Shown here: positions 10,509-22,889 of the stretch, in pieces
How the letters are laid out: every line of letters begins with the position of its first letter
How positions within the stretch are numbered: the stretch's first letter is position 1
From: Hygrocybe punicea
Taxonomy: Eukaryota > Basidiomycota > Agaricomycetes > Agaricales > Hygrophoraceae
Assembly: GCA_963556145.1 (NCBI GenBank)
Contig: OY744465.1
Span: 7,068,001-7,132,000, forward strand
Direction: 5' to 3'
Length of the DNA: 64,000 nucleotides
Position numbers and translations under genes: made by a program
The notes under the pieces: model-generated
The model's database searches: none
Told to the model about the DNA's origin: nothing
Seen by the model: only the letters and a program-made list of their open reading frames with translations

Positions 10509-12190
10509 TTCTAGAGTTCTCTAGAGTTTTCCAGAGTTCTCTAGAGTTCTTTAGAGTTTTCCAGAGAATTTCCCTAGAGAGATTCTTCAGAGTTCTCCAG
10601 AGTTCTCTAGAGATCTCTGGAGAAATTTTCTAGGCCTTGGAGAAATTCTCTAGGCAATGGAAAAATTCTCTAACCCTTAGATAGGGGTGGGGATGGCAGT
10701 GAGAGAGCAGGGTGGATGGGGAGATAGTGATGGAGGTATCAGGGTAGATGGAGGCAATGGTTCTATAGCCCCTAGATGGGGGGATGGTGAGTGATTGAGA
10801 GGTGTGGATGGGTGATATAACAAGGAGAGCATGAGGTAGGATATGGAGAGATAGGGAATGGGGTAGAGAAGGGGAATGATCAGTCTCATATGTTCTTTAA
10901 GAAGTCAAGTAAGTCTTTGTTTGCACCCTATCACCTTGCTTGGATGCAGGGGACAAATCTGACTATTGCTTCATCCACAATGTTCTGCTGAATCAACTGT
11001 CAGTCCTGATAGACCTAAACAGTACACTGAAATGGTACTCACATATCCAACAAACAATGGGTGTGGTTGAGTGACTGTTCCCAACACCAGATATTCACCT
11101 GTTTTGCTATTCACAGTTGCTGAACAGTTGATAAGCACAAGAAAATGCACAGAAAATTTTAACAAGACTTACCAAGTTCTGATTGCTAGTGAGGTTTGCA
11201 GCCAGGTGTGGTATGTGCAGGGAGTCCCAATGTCCAGATACCCTGTTTTACATTACATCCTCCTCATCATGCCAACCACAACCTTCACAGGACCCTCAAG
11301 TGTATTCAAGAACATGAGACCATGCTGGGATATCAAGTATACCTAAATGTGATCAGGTGTTATCTTGGAAAATGATGAAGGGTTAGGGATATTGAGGGGG
11401 GAGATGGCAGTTCAATTGTTGTATGAGAATATAATTAGGAGACTTCGCATATTTATTGTTGGTATGAGGTTCAGCACTATATTGGGTGAACACTTGGTGA
11501 GATGAATGGTAAGGTGGAGGTAAGCAGTGTTAAGAATGTTTCAAGGTTTCAAGGCTGGGTTCTGCAGTGACCTCAAATTGAAAGGTTTCTGCATGAATTA
11601 TCAACAAGTGGGACATCACCACCAAACCTTGACTTATCAATCAACAACTTGATATTCTTATATTAGTACTAGATAAAGTTCCCAAACCCTGTTCATTTTA
11701 CATTGTACATGAAGTATATTCATATTTAAAGAACAAGGTGTGCCACCAGGATTCATCCTCATTACTGTCATTATTGAGGTGGTTGAGTGTGGGAGTATAC
11801 CAGAATGGGGGGGTGATGTGTTGAAAGGCTGAGAGACATCATGATGTGATCAGTCATTTGCCTTTTACTGCTAGTAATGATGGCACTGAATGGAATGAAG
11901 TATTCCTCCTCAGCCAGTGCTCTATGAAGCATACTCTTGGGATTGTTCCAATCTGCATGTTTTGTCTCAGCTTACTGGTGCTCATTGATTCCCAATCCCC
12001 ATCTCCCCATCTCTCCCCAATGGTCTCTTTATCCAACCATTGTCCTCATCTACCCTGATATCTCCATCCCTATCTCCCTATCCACCCTGCTCTCTCACAC
12101 CCCATCCTATCCCCAGGCCCATCTATGGGCCAGAGAATTTCTCCAGGGTCTCGAGAATTTCTCCAGGGCCTAGAGAATTTCTCCAGAGAC
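10509..12190. repeat. Inverted-repeat (foldback-like) element, about 1.7 kb
   Basis: Sequence near 10608-10790 recurs in reverse complement at about 12010-12190. Both arms share CTCTGGAGAAATT(C/T)TCTAGG, a GAGAGAGCAGGGTGGAT block and ATATCAGGGTAGAT or close variants, with indels; identity looks like roughly three quarters by eye. Outside the left arm, 10509-10605 is a tandem of CTCTAGAGTTCT/TCCAGAG words, itself palindromic. The 1.2-kb centre has no recognisable gene. The right arm stops next to the LTR boundary at 12192. A non-autonomous or foldback element is the best reading. Confidence 0.65.
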
Positions 12191-12191
12191 T

Positions 12192-13912
12192 TGTTATGGA
12201 TTGCTTCTGCAGCAGGCTCTGGCAACAGTCAACTTAACTGGGAGGCGATTTCCAGAGGAGAGATCAGCAGTTTCATTGTTGCTTACAACTAAGAAAACAC
12301 TGCTACAAGAGGGGGGCCTGGGGTTCATGGTCCAATGTCATTGTGAGCTGTGGGAGTTACCCAGGGCAAGGGGGTCTGCCCCAAGAACCTAGACTAAACA
12401 TAAGGAAAGCAAAGAAGAAAAAGTCTGAACCAACTACAAGGACAGTACATATAGTGACTGGTCTTGAGGGGAGAATGGGAATCCAACCATGAAGCTACAA
12501 CATGTCCAACTACACCATGTGTTCACCATGAGGCAGACATGAGGTGTTCTCATGTCAATATTCTCGCGATCCAACTGGAGGCCCAGGTGTCATTGAGGGA
12601 TAGAAGAAGTCCGGATGACTCAGATGATTTATCATTGGATCATCTGATATGCAGAATTGCCAATTCGGGGTCTCCACTTGCTGTAATGGGCAAGTAGGTA
12701 GTCTGGCAAGAGCATTGCACAGTTGGGTTTGAGAGAGGCATCATCCAGTGTGGGATTGGCAAAGGGAGTGTCTTGAGGTAGTGTGGATATAGTGGCAAGG
12801 TTGGCAAGAAAGAAAACAAAGGAATGTACTGGGGGAAAACCAACTAGGACAGTGGGATAGTTGAGGTCAGACATGTGAACAGCGTAAGCTGTACTGGATG
12901 ACGATGTCTGTGTCAATGACATATCAAGGGGCGATGTCTTGTCCTGTTTGTGGAACAAGAAGGTCCACCTAATGTTGGTATTCTTCCAAGAAAGGGTATT
13001 GTTGTAAACAAGTGTAGGAGGTATCAAGGTTACAGATAAAAAAGGAACAAAGAATGTGGATCCCGGTGTTGAGTCATGGCACAGGTGACAAGCTGTGGAG
13101 ACAAGTCGTTGGGTACTGCATTAAAGTGATGACATGTGAACAATAAATGATAGGGGTTGTTTCACTGTTTGGGAAGTTGTATGGTCTGTAGTCAAAGTCT
13201 GAAGGAGTGTGCTCCAGTGATGATCAGATTGGAAGGAACAGTGAAATGTCTTGTGATCGAGGATCATTTAGAGTATGCATGCAGGTGAGGAATGTCATTG
13301 GATGATCAGGAAGGAAAAAGGTAGGCATGGAATGCGAAAGTGGAAATCAAATATCCAGGTATGGCAATTGTCAATTACGTGTTGATATATTGTCAAGGTG
13401 GAAGTTGGAGGTATCAATGGCAGGAGGATGTCAGTGCCAAAGATAGATCATGACAAGGTAGAACCGATAAGGAAAGTGATGGCAATGATGCTGATAATAA
13501 TTACAGTGATTAGCTTTGTTGGGAGTACACCCATTGTGTATCGGTTTGTTGTGGGATGAAGTAAACAATATGTCAGGGGCAAGGGAAACGACGATGGCAA
13601 TGATGTCCATTGGCAAGGAGACTATTCAGGTACAGTAAGGTCATGTGGGGATGTGTCCATGGTTGGTCTGGATTGTTCTAGAAGAAGAGGTAAAGAGAAA
13701 ACAAGAACAAGAACAAGAATAAACAACCATGTCCAAAAGAAGGCAAAAGGGAACAAAAAAGGAAGGTGTGGTAATGTGGAATCATTGTGGCAGGTATCAG
13801 GGTGGTTATCGGNNNNNNNNNNNNNNNNNNNNNNNNNNNNNNNNNNNNNNNNNNNNNNNNNNNNNNNNNNNNNNNNNNNNNNNNNNNNNNNNNNNNNNNN
13901 NNNNNNNNNNNN
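12192..13912 (-). mobile_element. Solo LTR, diverged copy in inverse orientation (outer end in assembly gap)
   Basis: Reverse complement of the LTR seen at 28497-30150, diverged by perhaps a fifth. The 3' end (TGTTATGGATTGCTTCTGCAG on the plus strand, from 12192) corresponds to ...GATCCGTAACA of the other copies. Homology continues through the block matching 24.3-25.4 kb to the part matching 28.55-28.7 kb, then meets the gap at 13813. The TGTTACATTTTT start should lie within the gap. No internal retroelement sequence adjoins either side, so it is called a solo LTR. Confidence 0.75.
13813..13912. other. Assembly gap (100 N)
   Basis: Exactly 100 N, the usual placeholder for a gap of unknown size. 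It falls between a repetitive LTR and a 102-bp tandem repeat, so the missing sequence is probably repeat. Confidence 0.98.
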
Positions 13913-14130
13913 GGAATTGTTTGGAATTGGTTGGAATTTGCATGGAATTGTCTTTTGAGCTGGCTGGAGTCGACACAAATACTGCTGAGCCACTCGTGGA
14001 CCGGGGAATTGCACAGAATTGTTTGGAATTGGTTGGAATTTGCACGGAATTGTCCTTTGAGCTCACACGACTCATCACGAATACTGCTCAGCCACTCGAG
14101 GACCGAGGAATTGCATGGAATTGTTTGGAA
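13913..14130. repeat. 102-bp tandem repeat beginning inside the gap
   Basis: The block starting GTTTGGAATTGG at 13919 recurs at 14021 and begins again at 14123, a period of 102 bp with a few substitutions (e.g. TGCATGGAATTG against TGCACGGAATTG). The first visible copy is cut by the N run, so the array length is unknown. Confidence 0.75.
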
Positions 14131-14450
14131 TGGATTCCCAATTCCCTGCATCTGGATTCCCAATCTGCTGAATCTGGATTCCCAATTTCCTGCATTTGGA
14201 TTCCCATTCTTGGAATTTCCATTAATATGCACATTTCCAGGATTTCAATTCTCATAATTGTTGAATTCCAAATCCCTAATCTCCCACAATTTCAGAATTC
14301 TACTTTCTAAACTTCTCAAACTCTTGGAATTACAATTCTCAGAATTCCAAAGCCTGCACTTTGAAATGCCCATTCCTAGCATTCCCAGTATTGGAATTCC
14401 AATTCTCAGAATTCTCAGAACTTCAGAATCCTAATTCCCAGCCCCATATT
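14131..14450. repeat. Degenerate GGAATTCC-rich short repeats
   Basis: Interspersed TGGATTCCCAAT, GGAATT and AGAATTCC words about 20-30 bp apart. The GGAATT word is shared with the adjacent 102-bp repeat. No gene is seen. Confidence 0.5.
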
Positions 14451-14479
14451 TCCCTGGGTTTTAGCATTAAATAACTGTC

Positions 14480-14790
14480 CAATACCATTTTGCAAAGTAT
14501 TTGAACAGTATTGAAGCAGTACTATACTATTTTTCAAAGTTCTTTAAGGATATTGAATCAGTATCTTAGATGCATTGAAAGGGTACCTTAAAAGTATTGA
14601 AATAGTATCTTAAAAGTATTGACACAGTATCTTAAATGTATTGAAACAGTATCTTAAAAGTATTGACACAGTATCTTAAATGTATTGAAACAGTATCTTA
14701 AAAGTATTGACAAAGTATCTTAAATCCAAAATATGGCAACAGTACTATACTATTTCATCCTGTATCTTGATAGGATTCAACAGGTATCCT
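14480..14790. repeat. AT-rich tandem repeat (ATTGA.ACAGTATCTTAAA unit)
   Basis: Units of about 23 bp, TATTGAAACAGTATCTTAAA alternating with TATTGACACAGTATCTTAAA, are nearly perfect from 14575 to 14730 and decay on both sides. The stretch from 14790 to 15390 has no recognisable gene. Confidence 0.7.
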
Positions 14791-15398
14791 AATAGTAAAA
14801 GTGCCCCAACTTCCTTACTGGTTTAATACCTTGATTCATCTTAGGCTGCAAGTATTCTATCCAAACTATACAGCACTTTGCTGTAAATACAGTAAAAGTA
14901 GTGAAACAAAAGGCTTGATGTTATTGAAAAGGTATAAGTCTCATTTTCCTTCATACTTTCAGAGGAATTTGAGCACAAGTATTGTAGTTTATATCTGAAT
15001 ACTGTTACAATACCATGCTGAAAGTTCTGGTAATGATATTTAGTATACTTGTCAAGTACTTTCAAGATACTGTGTGACATGGTATGCTACTGTGCACCCT
15101 GTGCAACTATTCAATCAAAGCAAAGCATTATTTTTCTATGAACACCTAGAAGTATAAGCTTACTCATCTATGATTTTCTATGATTTTATCACCAACAGGA
15201 CTTTAATTAAAACTGATTTATTGGATGTATTTCACTTAGCTACCACTATATAAGGTAAGGGGTGCGTGGGAAGTTGGGTTCACCCAACTACCCTTGTGCA
15301 AATTTCTGTTATTGAAAAAGTGGATTTGACACCACAACAAATGGTTGATGATTGATTAGTCAGGCCAACTCCAACCCTCTATCTAGAAAAGACTCGGA

Positions 15399-16063
15399 AT
15401 GACCAGTATTGATACTTGGCGAAGCCACGTATTCGATGTTCTGCCGCCTGTTCCCCCTTCACCGTCTATGCTCTTTTCAGCTGAATCTCAAGGGACAGCA
15501 GCACCAGAGTTTACATCTTTCTCGAACTCACGAGTGGCTGTCATACCTGCCCAGCGTGTGGATTTGGATGATATGCTGCTTGTAAAACACCTTATTTTTA
15601 GCATAGTTGATTGTCTAACTCATAATTTGAAGGGCTTATCCTTACCGAGGACGTTGGACTCAGCCGATGCAATTGCGATAGCACTCGCCTATTCATCCCG
15701 GAGGAGTGATGTTCTTCAAGCGGAAGCGTTCATCGCAGAACAGAAATATCAGGAATCCCTCATTGCGGCGCGATGCTACATGCTCCACCTGTCTAAACTG
15801 AAAGACTTCATCAGAAAAGTTGAGGAAGACATTCAGCGGTTCCGCGGCTTGGTGGCCAACAGGATCCCCGTTGTCAACGTTGGCGTCAGCAGTAGCTATC
15901 TCGCACCCTCAGGAACATTACACGATTCAGGTAAGACAAAACTCTGTGCCCGTTGGATCATTTCCTGATCTGTAAGTAGTCGACGTCACTAGCCTCGATG
16001 CCAATAACCTCACCATGCCTGATGACGGGACAACACTTCAACCCCATCGGTTGGGTTCAGTAG
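15399..16063 (+). CDS. Hypothetical protein, 200 aa, helical
   Basis: Two exons, 15399-15930 and 15993-16063, with a GTAAGAC...CACTAG intron restoring the frame; stop TAG at 16061-16063. The protein starts with a Ser/Pro-rich segment, then from about residue 50 is mostly helical (LLVKHLIFSIVDCL..., AEAFIAEQKYQESLIAARCYM, LKDFIRKVEEDIQRF), consistent with a helical bundle or coiled coil. No family was recognised. It converges on the minus-strand gene ending at 16221, with 157 bp between the stops. Confidence 0.6.
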
Positions 16064-16220
16064 GTCGAGGTTTCGTACACAAGACAGTTGTTGAGCTGAT
16101 TTACTCAAGGTCAGAGGCTGAACATACCTTAATTCGAGCAATAGTTGGCGTAGTGATGTCTTGTACCTGTACTAGTAATTCCATCGTAACCATGTAAAAT
16201 GTCACGGTTGTTGTAAGCTA

Positions 16221-17217
16221 TTACTCATACATATCATCATCCTCCAACGAAGAATTGCTGGAGTTATCATCAGTATCTGATGTCAGATCAATGACCATAG
16301 GTTCAACTTGAACCTCGGATACTTCTGTACATATGTGATGCCCAAAAACCCGGCGCGTCATGATCAATCCACAGTGGCACCTCGCAAAAAGTAGTCTAAA
16401 CTCGGATTCTTGAATTCCAGGTTCAATCCGTGAATCAAGCGAAAGAATTTGATCCAGTATAGTCCTTTCATGCTTTCTAGGTCGCCGCCATGAAGGAATG
16501 GAGGCAATGGCAGCGTTAAGCCCTGAGACATAATGTGAGTTAGGGTGAGTTGTACTGATTATCGCTCACCAGCAAATGCAACCGGAGCACGAGACAAGTT
16601 GGACAGTCCTGGGAGACGCAATACGCGTTTTGGCACGAGTTCTCCGGCAGCTTGTAACGTGGAGTAGTCATTGTGAAGCAACAACTTTGATAGTGGAAAA
16701 CTCATACCTCGGAGAGGATACTGGGCAACAAGAAGGCCCAATTTCACGTACATGTACTCTAAGGAGACTTCACACACCAACAACAAAAACAATGTAAGAA
16801 AGATTTGTATTAATGTAGCATTTAACTTACTCATATAACCACAGCGACCGGCAGCACAAGCAGCGATGTATTCACCTGAACGCTGGCCATCAATGGCCAT
16901 AAAAATGGCCGACTCGGTGTAAACCACATCAATTGCATCGGATGCGCAGAGGCAGCAGGGACCTCTGAATTTGTGAGTTTCGCGGTATCCTTGCAAAGCC
17001 GATGGAGATACGCGTTGCCTTGCCTCGTTAACAGGCCTTGAAAGCATGATCAAATCAGAAGAGGTAACATGGCGATAATAACAGTGATCGCGTACCAGAA
17101 CCACACACGAAGATCATTTTCCAGTGGGTCATAATGAAGAATGATTGCATTAGGTGATGCCTGCTCACGCTGAATGCGCTTGAGGTAGAGTGATTTGGTA
17201 AGCTGGAATTCAGACAT
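16221..17217 (-). CDS. Agaricomycete-specific Cys-rich hypothetical protein
   Basis: Minus-strand multi-exon gene, start ATG at 17217 (MSEFQLTKSLYLKRIQ), stop TAA at 16221-16223. The exons encode an N-terminal helix, then a Cys-bearing core (CCLCASDAIDVV...AACAAGRCGYM, near 16840-16960) that could bind a metal, a hydrophobic segment (LGLLVAQYPLRG), and a C-terminal exon with a second Cys/His cluster (RCHCGLIMTRRVFGHHIC) and an acidic tail (SDTDDNSSNSSLEDDD). The Cys/His spacing suggests a degenerate zinc-binding module, but no named domain was recognised. Similar proteins are, to my memory, multi-copy in mushroom genomes. Confidence 0.6.
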
Positions 17218-17685
17218 GAAGAGTTGCTGGTAGCATCGATCTCATTCATATATATAGTAAGCGCTCAAATGTTCAAGAGTCTGAGTCCAGACTTGTCTAA
17301 GCTTACATAAGAGTGTCGAGACCTCGCGATGTTCCCACGTTGGTGGTCAAGACTTCGGAACATTTATCAGGTCCAGGCAGATTACCTTGATGGATGTCAG
17401 AGGTGGAAGACCTTGCGACTTTCGACACACCAGACTTTACGTCTCATGGTCATTGAATATTGTTTATTGTTTATTGGTGCATTTGGTTGGATTTGTCATA
17501 CCGTACTCTGTATCTCCACACATGAAATCTCCTACAATAATCTATTCGCGCTTTCTTACCATAGTGACCTGCTGTAAGATTAGGATTAATATTTTTTGCT
17601 ACACTGACTTGAACGTCCTGGCAGTCTACACATTCTTCTGCCTCTTTTCGACAGACAAGGACGAGTTGGCTTCAAGTTCCTTGCA
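17218..17685. other. Intergenic, upstream of the Plavaka-type gene
   Basis: Open frames here are short and lack motifs. The stretch likely holds the divergent promoters of the gene starting at 17217 (minus) and of the transposon gene starting at 17686 (plus). Confidence 0.4.
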
Positions 17686-20600
17686 ATGGACTCGATCTTG
17701 AACAACACTACATCCAATGAGGTCTGTCTATGCAGAAGGTCCTTCTACACAATTGGAGCATTGAACAAGCACAAACACACCTGCAAAAAGTCTAAGACTC
17801 GTTTATCTGGCGCTTTGAACAAAGCCAGAGAAATCTGGCAAACAAAAAAGAGACGTCGCGTGGGGACTGTAGAGCATGAAGTCAGCCAAGCAACAGGCTT
17901 AGAGCTAGTTGCAGAGGCATCCAGCAGACTAAACATGGAGATTGAGGTGCGTGTGACAGCCTCCTCTTACTGCCATGATCATAATTGCAACGTTGCACTT
18001 AAGTCAAGGGATCTGGACCACTCAAACGATGCTCTCCCTGAACAACAGTGCCCATTAGAGCCTGCTGTTGTACGTCTTTCCTGTTTGATCCACGCTGAAC
18101 TAGCCTTTAAGTCATGGTTTTATCATCAGCACCTCAGTCCGTTCCGCTCTGTCGAAAACGATGACAATCTATCCCTTGCAGAGCGTCAACCACGCAGGCT
18201 GAACCGGCTGCCGAAGAGATTCAGGGACATCATCCCTCAATCATTGCCTCTGCTCCCTCCAGCTCAAGTTGAAGGAAATAACCCACCAACGTCCCATTGA
18301 CCATCCACCCCTTCTGTGGCTGAAGTTGAAGGAGATAACGCAGCCACATCTCATCCACCATCACCACCATCCACCTCTCATGCAACATCAACCATTCAGT
18401 TGCTCGGATCACACATTCGTCGAGTCTTTCGCACACCTCGAAATATTTTTGGTCTTTTTCGACAATATCATTCAGAGAAGCTACCATCGCATGATCCAGA
18501 GGAGCATGTCAATTTAAAAGGCTTGTCTGACCAGCCCGGAATTGCGGGACAAGGAGCATCCCAGCCTCCGACACAAAATTCATTCCATCCATACCCAAAC
18601 AAAACCTCTTTTCGTCTGGGCGACTGGTACTGGAATAATGGTCATCAGAAGTCATGAGAAAGCTTCACCCAGCTTCTGAGTATTGTTGGAGACTTGGATT
18701 TCCGGCCAGAAGATGTGCGACACACGAAATGGGGCCAAATTGACTCCAAGTTGGGGAGGAATGATTTTGGGGGTGTGGGTGAGGAGGAAGAGCAATGGTT
18801 TAACGAAGACGCTGGGTGGCATAGGTCTCCGGTCAGCATATCAGTTCCTTTTCACAGCAGAGCAAATATTCCTGGGCCACAGAATTACATCATCGGTGAT
18901 CTCTACCATCGCTCCCTTGTATCGGTGATTCGCGAGAAGCTTGCAAACCCACTTCATGACCAGCATTTTCATTACGAACCATTCGAGCTCTTTTGGACAC
19001 CTTCCAATGTCGAACCAGATGTCAGGGTACACGGTGAATTATACACATCAGCAGCTTTTTTGGATGCCCACCAAGAGGTGCAAGACTTGCCCAAGGAATC
19101 TGGATGTAGTCTTCCAAGAGTGGTTGTAGCTATGATGTTCGCATCTGATGCTACTCACTTAACGTCTTTCGGGACTGCAAAACTATGGCCTTGCTACTTG
19201 TATTTTGGGAACGAGTCAAAATACAACCGATGCAAGCCTACGAGTCATTTATGCAATCACGTTGCATATTTCCAGACGGTGGGTTTCCTTGCTACTCTTT
19301 TTGCAACACTTCTTACTGTATTGCTTAGTTGCCAGATTCATTTAAGGATTTTGCCACTCAATATGCGGGAAAGAAGGGGGGCAGTAAAGCTCTATACACT
19401 CACTGTCGCCGTGAAGTACTGCATGCCCAATGGGGTATTCTTCTCGACGATGAATTCCTCGAGGCCTACGTGCATGGTATTATTATCACATGCTGTGACG
19501 GGATCACACGTCGCTTTTATCCTCGAATTTTTACATATTCAGCGGATTATCCCGAAAAGTAAGTGGTATTTGTCTTTTACAGGCATGTGAAACTTATAAT
19601 GATCAATGGAGAGTTATCCTCGCTAGTATTCGTGACAAAGGGTGCTGCCCTTGCCCGCGATGTCTCATTCCTGGTTCGCGTATACAAAATCTTGGCATGA
19701 TACGTGACATGAAACAATGAGAGACTCTTGCTCGCGTCGATGACAACACCAAGAGGCGTAAAGTTAACACGGCGCGGGAGATTATTTATAAAAAAAATTA
19801 TGCCGTCAACAATGAACGTGTAGAAAACCTTTTGAGGGAGCAATCTTTGACACCCACGGCTGTAAGTATGAAATGATGTGATGTTGGTTCAAAGGCTGAT
19901 TTTTAATCGTAGAATGCATTCTCGCAAAGGCTTTCCCATCTTGGTTTCAACCTATTCCTCATGCTTGTTGTGGACCTCTTGCATGAATTCGAGTTAGGCG
20001 TCTGGAAAGCATTGTTTATTCATCTTTTGCGGATGATCAGAGCTGCAGATATATCACTGCTTCATGAGTTGGATCGCTGGTATGCTTCCTTTTGATAATG
20101 CTGTGAACACACCTTTGAGAACTGGTGTTAAGGTTTAGGCAGGTACCCACCTTTGGTCGCGATACAATTAGACGGTTTTCAAGTAATGTCTCAGAGCTCA
20201 AAAAGCTGGCAGCACATGATTATGAGGACCTCTTGCAGGTTTGTATTTCGACCTACAAATATGCTAATGCAACTGACTGAGACCTCGTAAGTGTGCTATA
20301 CCAGTTTTCGAAGGTCTTCTTCCCAAACCCCACAACAGCTCCATCCTACGGCTTCTCTTCATATGTTCTCATTGGCATGGCATGGCATGGCAAAACTTCG
20401 GATGCATACTGACCATACCCTCAAAATCTTTGACGAATTGACAGTTCGCATTGGAGCCGAATTTCGTGCGTTCAATAATAATACATGCCCTGCGTTCGAT
20501 GCACGGGAACTTCCTCGTGAGACGATGGCACGCAAGCGCCGTCAAATGAAGAAAAACCGCACAAATAACAATTCCAAAATGTCAACCCCTCTTTCTGCAG

Positions 20601-22038
20601 TTGAGCATTCGGACGCCGATGGGCCACTACGGAAGACCCTTAATCTTCAGACTTATAAGCACCATGCTCTTGGTGATTATGCTAATACCATTCAGAGATT
20701 TGGTACCTCAGATTCATATTCTACGGAGCCTGTAAGTATTTCGACTACTTTGGTAAGACCAACATTGATGCCAAATTTTGCAGCTCGAACTCGAGCACCG
20801 TACACCCAAGGCTCGATATACCCGCACAGATCGAAAGCAATTTGTCAAACAGCTAGCTCAAATTGAGCGTCGCCAGGCCCGCCTTCGCCTTATCCGAGCA
20901 AGACTTCCGTGTACAAGAATTCGACATGAAGAGGTGCCTAGATCACCTCAAGAACATCACCACATTGGCGTTTCACAGAATCACCACCTTCATATAGGTA
21001 CATTTCTCCGAGACAATGCTGGTGATCCAGCCGTTGAGGTATAAATAACTGAAACCAAAGTGATTCACAATTTTGACGTTTGTCTATAGAGCTTTTTGCC
21101 CAAGTTGCGGCAGCATCTGCTTCCTCGCATTCTCTTGATCCTGCAAAACCCAAACTCACAAGATGCTATGGGCCATGAAAGTCATGACTTAAATTCGGTT
21201 CTGTTTAGGCATGACCGCATCTACCGACACAACCTAGCACGCATCAACTACACCACTTACGACATCCGACGTGACCAGGACGTGGTGAATGCATCCACAA
21301 CCCACCACAACGTGATGGTCTTGGCCGATCCTGACAGCAATAATCTTAACTCGCACCATCCATTTCAGTACGCTCGAGTTCTGGGCATTTATCATGCGAA
21401 TGTAGTCTATGTTGGGCCTGGGATGCAGGACTACCAACCTCACCGAATGGAATTTTTATGGGTATGATGGTATCGTATTGTGGGGTTGTCTGGATGGGCC
21501 TCTCACACACTCGATCGCCTTCAATTTCCTGGCCTGTCTAGGGAAGACTCATTTGGGTTTATTGATCCCTCCGACGTCTTGCGAAGTTGTCATGTCATTC
21601 CGCGCTTCACTACAGGGAAGCGTCACACTAACAGCATAGGTTTATCCTCCTGTGCTCGAGACTCATCAGATTATGTTGAATACTATGTGAACCGGTAAGT
21701 TTGATCAAAATATACTTTGAAAACCATCTCTGACCACAACCCCAAGTTTTGTGGACCGTGATATGTTAATGCGGCATCATTTTGGCCTTGGCGTAGGGCA
21801 TATTTATGGACATCATTCTACGCTAACTGTACCTGAGGACGTAAATGGAGCGGAAGAACACCTGGGGGAACTTGATCCGGAGTCACTAGACGGTGAGGAA
21901 GGTGCTCCTGGTGTTTCAGAGGGAACTGCAGAAACATCAGGCGAAGACAGTGATGAAAGTCATGACCGGGAGAGTGAACCTGATCTTGACTTCACTGATG
22001 ATGAAGAATTACTTGCTATGGACAAAATGTATGGATAA
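17686..22038 (+). pseudogene. Plavaka-type transposon protein, decayed copy A
   Basis: Homologue, exon for exon, of the gene at 57839-62214. It begins with a C2H2-like finger (CLCRRSFYTIGALNKHKHTC), then the conserved blocks GDWYWNNGHQKS, VSVIREKLANP..FHYEPFELFW, VHGELYTSAAFLDAH, HLTSFGTAKLWPCYLYFGNESKY, the RRFYPRIFTYSADYPEK exon, HEFELGVWKALFIHLL, AKLRMHTD, FNLQTYKHHALGDY and an acidic C-terminus. Inactivating lesions: TGA at 18298-18300, 18655-18657, 19718-19720 and 21465-21467, and an extra 5 bp from repeated ATGGC near 20380-20393 that shifts the frame inside HWHG..AKLRMHTD. Family knowledge places such proteins in the Plavaka/CACTA-like transposases. I could not define terminal repeats. 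Confidence 0.8.
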
Positions 22039-22198
22039 GTATATTTATTATATAATTTTGCCCAATGGCAACATCATGAGGAGAATTTTACAATGTTTCA
22101 AGTTTCACATCCGACAATGTCGAGGTGTCGTTCAATTGGATAAATAAATACAGGTATCTTTCTATTCTGCAGGTCCAAGTCACCCACACATCGCTAGA

Positions 22199-22777
22199 AT
22201 GAATGGCGATCAGCATTGCACACCTTCCCAAGCCAAACTTTCGGCTCCCACCACCTCCGATATTTGCGCACCTACTGCACCCAGTCGCAATAATTTCACC
22301 CCCTTTCTCTCGACTGGTCCCTACATTCAACGGAATCAATTAGAGTATTTTGAGCTCCATGGTTATCCGTCAAGTCCTAGCCCAGATACAAGTAATTGGG
22401 AAAGGAGGGGGCATCGGAGTGTACGATACATCCTCTGCTTTGGTGTACATCTAATTCACTGAATTTTTGTGCAGTCCAAAGTGCCCACATGCTGGAGGGT
22501 GAGCTTACTTGATCATACATCTGTCAGTGGCAAAGGATATTCCGAAAAGGAATCGGAATCCTCGAAGCCAACCAAACGACCTCATAGAAGCTACCCTCTG
22601 AAACCCATAGGGCTAGGTGTTGAGACTTTGGTACCGATGGGGATGCAGGAAGAGTTCCGTCGCTGCCTAATTTTTGAGAAGCGAATGTTGGAGCTCACTC
22701 TGCAGAACGTGCAGATGATCCGGGCAATCTGGCGAGACATTGTTCTAGAGCATCGCCGTCGACTGTGCTTTTTGTAA
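22199..22777 (+). CDS. Hypothetical protein, 174 aa
   Basis: Two exons, 22199-22420 and 22475-22777, with a GTACGATAC...TTGTGCAG intron in phase 0. The N-terminal half is Ser/Thr/Pro-rich and probably disordered; the C-terminal half is helical and charged (MQEEFRRCLIFEKRMLELTL, then IWRDIVLEHRRRLCF). It starts 160 bp after the Plavaka-type pseudogene on the same strand, so it may be a passenger of that element or an unrelated host gene. No family recognised. Confidence 0.5.
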
Positions 22778-22889
22778 GGGCACTTTCATATATATTATGC
22801 CAGTAGACCCAGTCGTTTTGGTTAACCCGATCGCAGATATAGTTGCAAAAGGTAGGTACACATAGCGCAGTTGCTTGCTGGGGGGGTAG

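Noticed and set aside
13622..14310. Open frames running across the N gap on both strands
   Set aside because: They exist only because N was read as X; the sequence is LTR and tandem repeat.
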